Shown piece after piece: positions 1 to 8,049 of a DNA stretch of 37,720 nucleotides. A program made the position numbers and the translations under genes. How positions within the stretch are numbered: the first letter of the stretch is position 1; each line of letters begins with the position of its first letter. Origin of the DNA: Acidobacteriota bacterium (lineage in GTDB: Bacteria; Acidobacteriota; Polarisedimenticolia; Gp22-AA2). Under the pieces are notes generated by a model. The model had not been told where the DNA came from, searched no databases, and saw only the letters and a list, made by a program, of their open reading frames with translations. The stretch covers positions 1 through 37,720 of the forward strand of contig QHXX01000036.1 of the NCBI GenBank assembly GCA_003223135.1. Reading direction: 5' to 3'.

Positions 1-67
1 GGGCCTTGCGGTTCTCGCGTGAAGCCGTATCGGCTCTGCCAGCCTTGAGCTCGGATTCTTTCTTCAT
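1..67 (-). CDS. N-terminal fragment of an unidentified protein
   Basis: Reading leftward, an ATG at 67 is preceded at about 7 nt by GAGGGG, a good ribosome binding site, and 22 codons stay open to the window edge. The peptide is hydrophilic and lysine/arginine-rich (begins MKKESELKAGRADTAS), with no signal peptide or membrane segment. I do not recognise it. It matters mainly because it would be the leftward neighbour of the origin-like intergenic region. The call rests on the start and its ribosome site only, since too little is present for family assignment. Confidence 0.35.
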   Translation of the reverse strand, partial: MKKESELKAGRADTASRENRKA

Positions 68-322
68 CTCACCCCTCGCAGATGGCGGTGCACCCTGGGA
101 GGTTCCGGCCATCCCGGCGCGCCGCGAAGGTTGGGGACTTACGACTCCAATACCCTCCGGACGACCCCATCCGGCGGAAAAAACGGCGGCGCTTGTCCCT
201 CCCCCGAAGCCTCTTCGACTCGGGGATTGGCACGGCCTCCGTCTCGTGGATGGGGTCGCGCGACCATCGGTCGGAGCGCCGTCTCCCGCACGCTTGGAGT
301 GGAGAAAGCTGTCCCGACCGCA

Positions 323-450
323 CTGTTCACAGGGTATTCACACCGCTTGCGAGTGTCAAGGGGCGAACACAAAATGTTGTGGAGACTCACAGCCCTTACA
401 CAAGATGATGAGGATCAAAGCACTTAGTCTGTGGGGCCAATTGTGGAAAT
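323..450. other. Cluster of DnaA-box-like sites (possible replication origin)
   Basis: Five copies of the TNCACA half of the DnaA box TTATNCACA lie within about 125 bp on both strands. They are CTGTTCACA at 323-331 (7 of 9), GTATTCACA at 334-342 (8 of 9), CCTTACACA at 394-402 (weak, 6 of 9), and on the minus strand GTCTCCACA at 378-386 (7 of 9) and ATTTCCACA at 442-450 (7 of 9). By chance about 0.2 TNCACA would be expected on both strands of such a length. The setting, a long gap downstream of a leftward gene start, is compatible with oriC, but no dnaA, rpmH or parAB gene is visible to support it. Confidence 0.35.
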
Positions 451-544
451 CGTGTGCACGGCCGGGCCGCGCGCGTCAAGCCGCGACCCGGCGAGCGTTC
501 GGCGGCGAACGTCGAGAGGAGCGGCGCGAAACCACTTGACGGAT

Positions 545-593
545 GCGCCCTCCGGGCGCCAAAAAATCTTTTTTCCGTCTCGCCGGGCGACGG
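545..593. terminator. Possible terminator hairpins next to the msrBA stop
   Basis: A 6-bp GC stem (GCGCCC 545-550 with GGGCGC 554-559, loop TCC) and a second 5-bp stem (CCGTC 575-579 with GACGG 589-593) flank the tract AAAAAATCTTTTTT. Read leftward, the second hairpin followed by the A/T tract lies just past the msrBA stop at 604. The T run is not directly adjacent to either stem, so the terminator reading is tentative. Confidence 0.35.
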
Positions 594-603
594 GGGCGGG
601 CAC

Positions 604-1719
604 TCAGTCCCGCAAGTAGTGACAGGTGTAGCCGCCGGGATGCTTCTGGAGATAGTTCTGGTGGTACTCCTCCGCGGGCCAGAACTTGGTGGCGGGGACG
701 ATCTGGGTGACGATCGGGCGCTTCCACTTGCCCGAGGCCTCGACGCCGGCCTTGACCTTCTCGGCGACCCGCCTCTGCTCCTCGCTCTCATAGAAGATGG
801 CCGAGCGGTACTGGGTCCCCTCGTCGTTCCCCTGTCGGTTCATCGTCGTGGGATCGTGCATGCGGAAGAAGTAGCCGAGCAGGTCCTCGTACGACAGCCG
901 ATCGGGGTCGAAGACGATCCGCACGGATTCGGCGTGACCGGTTCGGCCGGTCTTCACTTCATCGTAGGTGGCGTCGGACGTCGTGCCGCCGGCGTAGCCC
1001 ACCACCGTCTCGACCACGCCGGGGATTTCTCTAAGGATCTCCTCCATCCCCCAGAAGCAACCGCCGGCGAGCACGGCGACCTCGAGCCTGGCCGGTCCAC
1101 TCTTGGCGACGGGCGAGCCGGAAGCCTTCGCCGCCGCGACACCGGCCTTCTCGAACAGGGACAGGTATTGTCCGTATCCTTCCTCCTCGAGCTTCTCGAC
1201 CGGCACGAAGCGCAGCGCCGCCGAGTTCATGCAATAGCGCTGGCCGGTGGGGCGCGGCCCGTCGTCGAACACGTGACCCAGGTGCGAGCCGGCGTGCTTC
1301 GATCGCACCTCGGTGCGCTTCATGAAGAAAGTGCGGTCGTCGCGGGTGCTGACGTTGTCCGGCTCGAGCGGCTTGGTGAAGCTCGGCCAGCCGGTGCCGG
1401 AGTCGAACTTGTCCAGGGACGAAAACAACGGCTCACCGGAGACGACGTCGACGTAGATGCCGTGCCGATGGTTGTCCCAGTACTCGTTCTTGTAGGCCGG
1501 CTCGGTCCCCTCGCGCTGGGTGACCTGGTACTGCAGCGGCGTCAGTCGCTTCTTGATGTCCTCGTCGGAAGGCTTGGTGTACGCCTTCATGTCCCCTCCT
1601 TCTTTCGCGGGCGCGGGGGCGGCGCCCGCCCCCTCGGTGCCTGCGCCGGCCATGCAGCCGGACAGGGCAAGGGCCAGAAAGACCACGCCCCCGATCCGGC
1701 ACGAGTTCAGGACTGTCAT
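604..1719 (-). CDS. msrBA: Bifunctional methionine sulfoxide reductase MsrB-MsrA lipoprotein
   Basis: This 371-residue envelope protein should reduce both R- and S-methionine sulfoxide in oxidised proteins. A signal peptide ends in the lipobox ALSGC, with Cys22 as the lipid anchor. MsrB comes first (about 45-175) with GTGWPSF, HLGHVF and catalytic Cys163 in [11 protein letters not shown]. MsrA follows (about 212-366) with catalytic Cys221 in GGCFWG and a likely resolving Cys366. MsrB lacks the four zinc cysteines of many relatives, and the usual resolving position in DSGxGWPSF is Thr109, so recycling must rely on another thiol. The start at 1719 is chosen because it gives a clean lipoprotein signal; the frame stays open far upstream but carries no homology. 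The gene is divergent from the CHAP gene, 78 bp apart. Confidence 0.93.
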   Translation of the reverse strand: MTVLNSCRIGGVVFLALALSGCMAGAGTEGAGAAPAPAKEGGDMKAYTKPSDEDIKKRLTPLQYQVTQREGTEPAYKNEYWDNHRHGIYVDVVSGEPLFSSLDKFDSGTGWPSFTKPLEPDNVSTRDDRTFFMKRTEVRSKHAGSHLGHVFDDGPRPTGQRYCMNSAALRFVPVEKLEEEGYGQYLSLFEKAGVAAAKASGSPVAKSGPARLEVAVLAGGCFWGMEEILREIPGVVETVVGYAGGTTSDATYDEVKTGRTGHAESVRIVFDPDRLSYEDLLGYFFRMHDPTTMNRQGNDEGTQYRSAIFYESEEQRRVAEKVKAGVEASGKWKRPIVTQIVPATKFWPAEEYHQNYLQKHPGGYTCHYLRD

Positions 1720-1797
1720 GCTGGCTGTACCCTCGAGTCTTTGCAGCCCATAATGATGCGACACACGGCCATGCAGATTCAAGGCCGGGAGAAACTC

Positions 1798-2535
1798 ATG
1801 AGCGACCTCGAGCTCGACCGTGACTACCGGAGAGGCGACCGCGGACCGAAAGTCGTCCTGGTTCAGGAATGGTTGTGCCTCAACGGGTACCGTGTGCTCA
1901 TCGACGGATCGTTCGGCCCGGCGACCGAATTCGCCGTCCGGCAGTTCCAGAAAGGCGCCCGCCTGCGTGGGGACGGCACCGTCGGTCCGAAGACCTTCGA
2001 GGCCCTCATCCGCCCGATGACGAAGGCCCTCGAACCGATCGCCCCTGCCGGCCGCGGTCTCGGCGACCTCGTCTGCCGGTATGCCCGCCGGCATCTCAAG
2101 AGCGCGCCGCGCGAGATCGGCGGACGGAACAAGGGTCCCTGGGTCCGGCTCTACATGGACGGCCGGGAGGGCGAAGACTCGCCCTGGTGCGCCGGATTCG
2201 TCAGTCACATCCTCCGGCAGGCGTGCGACACCCTGGGCGTCGACCCGCCGTTGACCTTCTCGGTGTCCTGCGACACCCTGGCCGCCAGCGCCCGGGAACG
2301 CGGCACCTTCCTCCCCGGCGCCCGGGCGTCCGAGCCCGCCCGCATCACGCCCGGCTCGCTCTTCCTCCACCGCCTCACCGAGGCCGACTGGTCGCACACC
2401 GGGATCGTCCTCAAGACACGTGAGCAGGTGCTCGAAACGATCGAGGGGAACACCAACGACGACGGCGGTCGTGAGGGATACGAAGTCTGCCACGGCTACC
2501 GGGGGATGAAGAGCATGGACTTCGTCGTGATCTGA
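1798..2535 (+). CDS. Peptidoglycan-binding / CHAP-type amidase-like protein
   Basis: The 245-residue product has an N-terminal PG_binding_1 repeat (about 12-72; [31 protein letters not shown]). A C-terminal cysteine amidohydrolase of the CHAP/NlpC type (about 88-245) shows candidate catalytic Cys131 ([10 protein letters not shown]), His200 (WSHTGIV) and Asn218 (IEGNTN). Known relatives cleave peptidoglycan cross-bridges or stem peptides and include phage endolysins. No signal peptide is visible from the ATG at 1798, which has GGGAG about 7 nt upstream; an in-frame ATG at 1771 adds only nine polar residues. How it reaches the wall is therefore unclear. Confidence 0.8.
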   Translation: MSDLELDRDYRRGDRGPKVVLVQEWLCLNGYRVLIDGSFGPATEFAVRQFQKGARLRGDGTVGPKTFEALIRPMTKALEPIAPAGRGLGDLVCRYARRHLKSAPREIGGRNKGPWVRLYMDGREGEDSPWCAGFVSHILRQACDTLGVDPPLTFSVSCDTLAASARERGTFLPGARASEPARITPGSLFLHRLTEADWSHTGIVLKTREQVLETIEGNTNDDGGREGYEVCHGYRGMKSMDFVVI

Positions 2536-2567
2536 CCGCGGCCCGACGTCGCCCGCCCTGCGCCGCG

Positions 2568-2596
2568 TTGACTCCATCCACGCGGCGGTCTATCAT
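2568..2596 (+). promoter_or_regulatory. Sigma70-type promoter of tRNA-Ser
   Basis: A -35 TTGACT at 2568-2573 and a -10 TATCAT at 2591-2596 are separated by the ideal 17 bp. Transcription would start near 2603, about 30 nt ahead of the mature tRNA. It may also serve htrA downstream. Confidence 0.75.
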
Positions 2597-2634
2597 CGCC
2601 GCCGATTCCGTCAGCCAGAACACACGCTTCCCGC

Positions 2635-2724
<90 letters not shown>

Positions 2725-2757
2725 CGCTCCCCGCCTGAGCCCGAGGAGGCCCCCGGA

Positions 2758-3813
2758 ATGACGCCACGCTCATTCGCCCCAATCGCCATCATATTGATCT
2801 GCACCGCCCGGCTGCAGGCACAGGCCCAGACGACCCAGACCCTGGCGGAGGTCTTCAAGCGCGTGGACCCCGCGGTCGTGGAGATCCATACGAAGGAGAT
2901 CGACCTGCCGGTGGTGCCGATGGGCCAACCGGTCAGCGTGGGCGGCCTGGGCTCGGGGGTGCTCATCTCGCCGGACGGCAAGATCCTGACCGCCGCCCAC
3001 GTCGTGCAGACGGCCGACGCGATCGAGGTCGAATTCCTGACCGGAGAGACGCTCAGGGCCAGGGTCCTGTCGTCCGAGCCTTCGGCCGACGTGGCGCTCC
3101 TGCAGCTCGAGAAGGCGCCCCGAGCGCCGTTCGTCGCCAAGATCGGCGACTCGGACGCCGTCGAGATCGGCGCGCCGGTGTTCGTCGTCGGGGCGCCCCT
3201 GGGCGCCAGCCACACCCTCACCGTGGGGTACATCAGCGCCCGCCGCAAGCCGAACGCCACCTTGAGCGGCATGTCGCGGGCGGAGTTCTTCCAGACCGAT
3301 GCGGCGATCAACCAGGGCAACTCGGGCGGTCCGCTGTTCAACATGCAGGGCGAAGTCATTGGAATCGTCAGCCACATCCTGTCCCACTCGGGCGGCTCGG
3401 AGGGGCTGGGCTTCGCCGTCACCTCCAAGGTAGCGCGCCAGCTCCTGGAGCAGAAATCGTTCTGGAGCGGTCTGGGTGGCTTCATGCTCTCGGGCGATAT
3501 GGCGCAGGTGTTCAATCTCCCCCCGCCCGGTGTCGGCCTCCTGGTGCAGCGGGTCGCGGCCGGCTCCCCCGCCGAACGCCTCGGCTTGAAGGCGGGGACC
3601 ACACGGGCCAGCATCGGCGACGAGGACCTGGTCGTCGGCGGCGACATCATCCTGGCCGTCCTGGGGATCTCCCTGTCCCAGCCGAGTGCTCTGACCGTGA
3701 TCCGCCAGAAGATCACCGACGCGCAACCGAATGACCCGATCGACGTGACGGTCTTGCGCGGTGGCAAGGTGATCACCCTGACCGCCAAAGCGCAGCCCCC
3801 GGCGCAGCCATGA
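2758..3813 (+). CDS. HtrA/Deg-type S1C serine protease with PDZ domain
   Basis: This 351-residue periplasmic protease/chaperone is expected to degrade or refold damaged envelope proteins. The N-terminus (1-24) is a Sec signal peptide ending around AQAQT. The trypsin-like domain carries the full triad: His81 (TAAHVV), Asp111 (SADVALLQL) and Ser189 (QGNSGGP). A single PDZ domain follows (about 255-345, VGLLVQRVAAGSPAERLGLKAG), making it DegS-sized rather than DegP-sized. GAGGAGG upstream of ATG 2758 supports the start. The next gene cluster begins 64 bp downstream. Confidence 0.92.
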   Translation: MTPRSFAPIAIILICTARLQAQAQTTQTLAEVFKRVDPAVVEIHTKEIDLPVVPMGQPVSVGGLGSGVLISPDGKILTAAHVVQTADAIEVEFLTGETLRARVLSSEPSADVALLQLEKAPRAPFVAKIGDSDAVEIGAPVFVVGAPLGASHTLTVGYISARRKPNATLSGMSRAEFFQTDAAINQGNSGGPLFNMQGEVIGIVSHILSHSGGSEGLGFAVTSKVARQLLEQKSFWSGLGGFMLSGDMAQVFNLPPPGVGLLVQRVAAGSPAERLGLKAGTTRASIGDEDLVVGGDIILAVLGISLSQPSALTVIRQKITDAQPNDPIDVTVLRGGKVITLTAKAQPPAQP

Positions 3814-3877
3814 GGTTTCGCAGGGTGCCAGCGATGATATCCTTGCGACATTCAATCCATGGCGGGCGAGATCGAGG

Positions 3878-3916
3878 ATGATCCTGGCGGGCGACATCGG
3901 GGGCACCGGGCCGTGA
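3878..3916 (+). pseudogene. Start fragment of a glucokinase gene
   Basis: An ATG at 3878 opens a 12-codon frame reading MILAGDIGGTGP and stopping at TGA 3914-3916. The first ten residues match the N-terminal phosphate-binding strand of Glk-type glucokinases (xILAGDIGGTKT), including the DIGGT motif. The stop overlaps the GTG start of the phosphatase gene as GTGA. The simplest reading is that a glucokinase gene once ended in that coupling overlap and lost its interior by deletion. A near repeat of the same motif (MAGEIE, frame from 3859) lies just upstream. Confidence 0.55.
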
Positions 3917-4914
3917 AGGGGGCCGCGATCACGCTCGACCGGCACCTGCGCGAGGCGGATGGGCAGGGCCGGGACCTGCCCGAGGGACTGGCGGCGCTTT
4001 TGAGCGCTCTGGCCGGCGCCTCCAAGATCCTGGCGCGGCAGGTGCGCCGGGCGGCGCTGTCGGGGAGCCTCGGCTACTCGGGCGGCGTCAATGTGACGGG
4101 TGACTCCCAGAAGAAGCTCGACGTGATCGCGAACGAGACGGTTCTCGAAGCGGTCGCCTCGACGGGCCTCGTGGCCGCGGTCGTCTCGGAGGAGCTGAAG
4201 GGCGCGAAGGCCCTGGCGGATCAGGGGGAGGCCCGCTACATCCTCTGCACCGACCCGCTCGACGGCTCGTCCAACACCGACATCAATGGCGCGGTCGGCA
4301 CGATTTTCGGCATCTACCCGCGCGCGGCGGACGGCCCCGTGGACGAGGTGCGCGACCTTCTGCGCCGGGGCTCGGAACAGATCGCCGCGGGGTACGTGAT
4401 GTACGGACCGGCCACCGTCCTGGTCTACACCGCCGGCGACGGGGTGTTCGGCTTCACCCTGGACGAGGACGCGGGCACGTTCGTCCTGACGCACGACCGG
4501 ATCCGCTGCCCCTCGCGCGGCCACTACTACAGCGCCAACCTGGGACATCTGAAGGAGTGGCGCCCGGGCATCCGGAAATTCGTCGAGCACCTGACCGAGC
4601 GCGATCCCTCGACGGGCCGGCCTTACTCGCTGCGCTACGTCGGGGCGCTGGTCGCCGACCTGCACCGCGGACTCATCGAGGGAGGGCTGTACTTCTATCC
4701 CGCGGACGAGGGGCACGCGAACGGCAAGCTGCGTCTGCTCTACGAGTGCGCCCCCCTCGCCTTCGTCGTCGAGCAGGCGGGAGGGCGCGCCAGCACCGGA
4801 GCGCAGCGGATCCTCGAGGTTCGTGCCGAGTCGATCCACCAGCGCGTGCCGCTCGTCATCGGCAGCGCGCTCGACGTGGAACTCTACGAAACGTTCATGA
4901 GGAGAGAGCCGTGA
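3913..4914 (+). CDS. fbp: Class 1 fructose-1,6-bisphosphatase
   Basis: The product (333 residues from the GTG at 3913) hydrolyses fructose-1,6-bisphosphate to fructose-6-phosphate in gluconeogenesis. Family marks are the N-terminal LAALLSALAGASK helix, metal-binding SEE (about 92-94), the DPLDGSSN signature (114-121), NGAVGTIFGIY, and the C-terminal stretch with LRLLYECAPLAFVVEQAGG. Length is normal. I prefer GTG 3913 because homology begins there and it overlaps the upstream mini-frame stop as GTGA; an in-frame ATG at 3859 would add 18 unrelated residues. The stop in turn overlaps the aldolase GTG start at 4911, so the two enzymes are probably translationally coupled. Confidence 0.93.
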   Translation: MKGAAITLDRHLREADGQGRDLPEGLAALLSALAGASKILARQVRRAALSGSLGYSGGVNVTGDSQKKLDVIANETVLEAVASTGLVAAVVSEELKGAKALADQGEARYILCTDPLDGSSNTDINGAVGTIFGIYPRAADGPVDEVRDLLRRGSEQIAAGYVMYGPATVLVYTAGDGVFGFTLDEDAGTFVLTHDRIRCPSRGHYYSANLGHLKEWRPGIRKFVEHLTERDPSTGRPYSLRYVGALVADLHRGLIEGGLYFYPADEGHANGKLRLLYECAPLAFVVEQAGGRASTGAQRILEVRAESIHQRVPLVIGSALDVELYETFMRREP

Positions 4915-6344
4915 CGGAACGAGTGCGAGAGATCCTGAGCTGGTACGGGAGCGACAACCCGGGTACTCTGACCAACCTCGCCCGCATGCTCAACCACGGC
5001 AGGCTCGGCGGCACGGGGCGCATGGTGATCCTGCCGGTCGATCAGGGCTTCGAGCACGGGCCCGGCCGCAGCTTCGCGATGAACCCGCCGGCCTACGACC
5101 CGCGCTACCACTTCCAGCTCGCCATCGACGCCGGCTGCAACGCCTACGCCGCGCCGCTCGGCTTCATGGAGGCGGGCGCCCGCGAATTCGCGGGTCAGAT
5201 CCCGCTGATCCTCAAGGTGAACAACCACGACCTGTTCGGGGACGAGAGGGATCCCGACCAGGCGATGACCGGGGCCGTGGCGGACGCCCTGCGTCTCGGC
5301 TGCGCCGCCATCGGCTATACCATCTACCCGGGTTCGGCGCACCGCCTCGAGATGTACGGGCGGATCCGCGCCTACGCCGAGGAGGCGAAGCGCTGCGGCC
5401 TGGCCGTCGTCGTCTGGTCCTACCCGCGCGGCTCCGGCCTCAGCAAGGAGGGCGAGACCGCCATCGACGTGACCGCCTACGCGGCGCACATCGCCTCCCA
5501 GCTCGGCGCGCACGTGGTCAAGGTCAAGCTGCCCTCGGCCCACCTCGAGAACGAAGCGGCCCGCAAGGTCTACGAGAAGGAGAAGGTCCCCATCACGACA
5601 CTGGCCGACCGCGTGCGGCACGTCACGCAGGCCGCCTTCAACGGCCGGCGCATCGTCATCTTCTCAGGAGGCCCCGCCGAGTCCGACGAGAAGATCCTCG
5701 AGGAAGTGCGCGCCATCCGCGACGGCGGCGGCTTCGGCTCGATCATCGGGCGCAACTCGTGCCAGCGCAAGAAGCCCGATGCCCTCCCACCGGCCCCGGA
5801 TCGGCCTCGCCCTGAGCGGCGGAGGCGCGCGCGGCATCGCGCACGTCGGCGTCCTCGAGGTCCTCGAGGAGCTGCGGGTCCCGATCGACTTCATCGCCGG
5901 CACCAGCATGGGATCGATCGTCGGCGGGCTGTACGCCTCGGGCCTGTCCCCGGCGCAGATGCGCAGCGCCCTCTTGAATCTCGACTGGAACGATCTGTTC
6001 AACGACCGTCCGCCGCGCCGCGACATGTGCTACCGCCGGAAGGAGGACGACGCCAGCGACCTGATCAATCTGGAGATGGGTCTCAAGGACGGGCGCCTGC
6101 TCCTGCCGCGCGGGCTGGTCGCGGGCCAGAAGATCGCCTTCGCCCTCGAATCGATCACTCTTCAGGCCGCGGGCGTGCGCGACTTCGACCGCCTGCCGAT
6201 CCCGTTCCGGGCCGTGGCCACGGACCTGGGGAGCGGCGAGATGGTGGTCCTCGATCACGGCCATCTGGCCGATGCCCTGCGGGCCAGCATGAGCATCCCG
6301 GGGGTGGTGGCTCCTTTCGAGATGGACGGGCGCCTCCTGGGTGA
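4911..6344 (+). CDS. fbaB: Class I (DhnA/FbaB-type) fructose-bisphosphate aldolase, C-terminus lost; frame runs into the next gene
   Basis: Residues 1 to about 290 (4911-5780) are a DhnA/FbaB-family aldolase that interconverts fructose-1,6-bisphosphate with two triose phosphates through a Schiff-base lysine. Marks are RMVILPVDQGFEHGPG, AIDAGCNAYAAPLG, TIYPGS, VVVWSYPRG, HVVKVKLP (containing the candidate lysine) and GSIIGRNSCQRKKPDAL. Relatives end with a further 15-20 residue helix and a stop. Here that tail is replaced: homology ends at about 5780, where the patatin gene starts in another frame, and the aldolase frame continues to 6344 as arginine/proline-rich nonsense. The GTG start overlaps the fbp stop. 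The true product is thus either truncated and tailed, or the junction is an assembly fault. Confidence 0.8.
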   Translation: MTERVREILSWYGSDNPGTLTNLARMLNHGRLGGTGRMVILPVDQGFEHGPGRSFAMNPPAYDPRYHFQLAIDAGCNAYAAPLGFMEAGAREFAGQIPLILKVNNHDLFGDERDPDQAMTGAVADALRLGCAAIGYTIYPGSAHRLEMYGRIRAYAEEAKRCGLAVVVWSYPRGSGLSKEGETAIDVTAYAAHIASQLGAHVVKVKLPSAHLENEAARKVYEKEKVPITTLADRVRHVTQAAFNGRRIVIFSGGPAESDEKILEEVRAIRDGGGFGSIIGRNSCQRKKPDALPPAPDRPRPERRRRARHRARRRPRGPRGAAGPDRLHRRHQHGIDRRRAVRLGPVPGADAQRPLESRLERSVQRPSAAPRHVLPPEGGRRQRPDQSGDGSQGRAPAPAARAGRGPEDRLRPRIDHSSGRGRARLRPPADPVPGRGHGPGERRDGGPRSRPSGRCPAGQHEHPGGGGSFRDGRAPPG

Positions 6345-7935
6345 CGGCGGGCTGGTGCGCAACCTGCCGGTGGACGTCGCGCGCGCCATGGGGGCCGACG
6401 TGGTGCTCGCGGTCGACGTGAGCACGCCGCTCCTGTCTCCGGAGGCGCTGCGCTCGCTTCCCGACATCACGTCGCAGATCACGGGCATGCTCACACGAGA
6501 GAACGTCGAGGATCAGATCAAGAACGCCGACCTCGCGATCGTTCCCGACTTGAGGTCGGTGACGGGCAACGACTACGCACAGGCCGAGCATGTTCTTGCG
6601 ATCGGGCAAGAGGCGGCGCGGGCGCACCGGGACGCCCTGGCCCGCTACGCCATTCCCGAGGACGAGTTCAAAGAGCGTCTCGCACGCGTCCGGACCTCTC
6701 TTCCCGGGCCGCCGCACATCGACGCCGTGACGGTCGAGGGCATTACCCGGGTCGATCCGCGCATCATCGAGAGACGCCTGAAGACGCGGGTGGGCGCACC
6801 GCTCGATCTCGCGACCCTGAAGACCGACCTGGCGCGCATCTACGAGCTGGGTGATTTTGAGCGGGTGGACTACGCGCTCGCGGGCGAGAGCGGCACGACG
6901 AAGCTCGTCATCCGCGCTCGCGAGAAGGAGTGGGGGCCGAACTACATCCGTTTCGGAGTGAACGTGCGGAACGACTTCGAGGGGGACACCGACTTCGGCG
7001 TCATCTCGCGGCTGACGATGACCCGCCTGAATCCCCTGGGAGCCGAGTGGCGCAGCGACGTCGAGATCGGCGAGACGCGGCGGGTCTCCTCCGAACTCTA
7101 CCAGCCGCTCGATTTCTCCGGCGTCTTCTTCGTCTCGCCCAGCGTCGACTACGCCAACGCGGTCGTGGGCATTTTCGACGGCGACGACCGGACCGCCGAA
7201 TACCAGACGCGGGCGGAGTCGGCGTCGCTCGCCCTCGGGGCCGAGCTCGGCCATTACGGGGAGGCACGGATCGGTATGATCCGCGGGCGCGTGCGCGGCC
7301 GGCCGAGAGTCGGCGCGTCCACCCTGCCGGTCGTCAGCGTCCCGGTCGCCGCCTACGCCGCCCGGATTGCGTTCGACCGGCTCGACGATCCGAATTTCCC
7401 GAACCGGGGGCGGGCGGCCATCCTGCAGGCTTACCTGGCGCGGCGCGGTCTCGGCTCGGACGTTTCGTACGACTGGATATTGGGTTCGATCGTCCAGGTC
7501 TTCAGCAGGGGGCGTCACCACTTCTTCATGGGCACCGAGGGTGGAACGAATCTCGGCAGCGACATCCCGTTTTACGACGAGTTCCCCGTGGGCGGACTCT
7601 TTTCTCTCTCCGGCTTCAAGCAGGCACAACTCCGGGGGCAGCTCTTCGGCGTCGCGCGCGCGGGCTACTACCGGCGTTCGGGAAAGCTGTCCGGAATGTT
7701 TGGCCGCGGCATCTACGTCGGTGGCTGGCTGGAGGCGGGCAATGCCTGGGCGTCGAGCCGCGACGCGGGCCTGGGCGACCTGCGCTACGCCTCCACGCTG
7801 GCGCTCGGCGTGGATACCTTCTTCGGGCCGCTCTTCCTCGCCTATGGCCACGCCGACGGCGGCCACGACGCCCTCTATCTCTCGATGGGCCGCTCGCTGG
7901 GCGGCCAGCGGCGCTTCGGGTTCGGCCACTACTGA
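5779..7935 (+). CDS. Patatin-like phospholipase with POTRA and Omp85 barrel (type Vd-like), signal peptide missing
   Basis: The 718-residue product joins a patatin lipase domain (about 7-215) to a POTRA domain (about 315-385) and a C-terminal Omp85/BamA-type barrel, the layout of type Vd autotransporters such as PlpD. The oxyanion motif is GGGARG, the nucleophile is the serine of GTSMGS, and the dyad aspartate lies in GDGGLVRN. It should hydrolyse phospholipids at the surface. However, homology starts at residue 7 of the frame from ATG 5779 with no signal peptide, and no ribosome site is evident there. Since the upstream aldolase simultaneously lacks its end, a deletion probably removed both. 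A GC palindrome hairpin (7937-7953) follows the stop. Confidence 0.88.
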   Translation: MPSHRPRIGLALSGGGARGIAHVGVLEVLEELRVPIDFIAGTSMGSIVGGLYASGLSPAQMRSALLNLDWNDLFNDRPPRRDMCYRRKEDDASDLINLEMGLKDGRLLLPRGLVAGQKIAFALESITLQAAGVRDFDRLPIPFRAVATDLGSGEMVVLDHGHLADALRASMSIPGVVAPFEMDGRLLGDGGLVRNLPVDVARAMGADVVLAVDVSTPLLSPEALRSLPDITSQITGMLTRENVEDQIKNADLAIVPDLRSVTGNDYAQAEHVLAIGQEAARAHRDALARYAIPEDEFKERLARVRTSLPGPPHIDAVTVEGITRVDPRIIERRLKTRVGAPLDLATLKTDLARIYELGDFERVDYALAGESGTTKLVIRAREKEWGPNYIRFGVNVRNDFEGDTDFGVISRLTMTRLNPLGAEWRSDVEIGETRRVSSELYQPLDFSGVFFVSPSVDYANAVVGIFDGDDRTAEYQTRAESASLALGAELGHYGEARIGMIRGRVRGRPRVGASTLPVVSVPVAAYAARIAFDRLDDPNFPNRGRAAILQAYLARRGLGSDVSYDWILGSIVQVFSRGRHHFFMGTEGGTNLGSDIPFYDEFPVGGLFSLSGFKQAQLRGQLFGVARAGYYRRSGKLSGMFGRGIYVGGWLEAGNAWASSRDAGLGDLRYASTLALGVDTFFGPLFLAYGHADGGHDALYLSMGRSLGGQRRFGFGHY

Positions 7936-8049
7936 GCCCGGGGCACGCCCGGGAACGCGGCGGATCTGTTATAGAATCGCCGCACCCGCAGTCCCGTTCA
8001 AGTCGATGCGGAATCACGACCGGATACCAGGCCGGGGGAAAGGCATGCC

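Larger units (their letters stand above)
68..603. other. Intergenic region of about 540 bp
   Basis: This is the longest gene-free stretch of the window. The frames open here on either strand show no recognisable domain. It contains a locally less GC-rich block (about 320-450) with repeated TNCACA/TGTGNA motifs, described separately, and a hairpin plus A/T tract near 545-593 beside the msrBA stop. Nothing else was identified; no tRNA or known RNA motif was seen. Confidence 0.6.

Noticed and set aside
454..2535. A very long plus-strand open frame opposite msrBA joined to the CHAP gene
   Set aside because: The part before 1798 is the antisense shadow of msrBA, with no domain and high-GC codon-mirror composition; only 1798-2535 is coding.
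3905..3950. The TGA of the glucokinase fragment as a further selenocysteine codon
   Set aside because: After the TGA the frame shows no glucokinase homology and the stop is explained by the GTGA overlap with fbp.
5775..5815. A simple one-base frameshift as the cause of the aldolase ending
   Set aside because: None of the three frames after 5780 encodes the expected C-terminal helix; one gives patatin, one stops after 11 codons, one is the run-on tail. Sequence is missing, not merely shifted.
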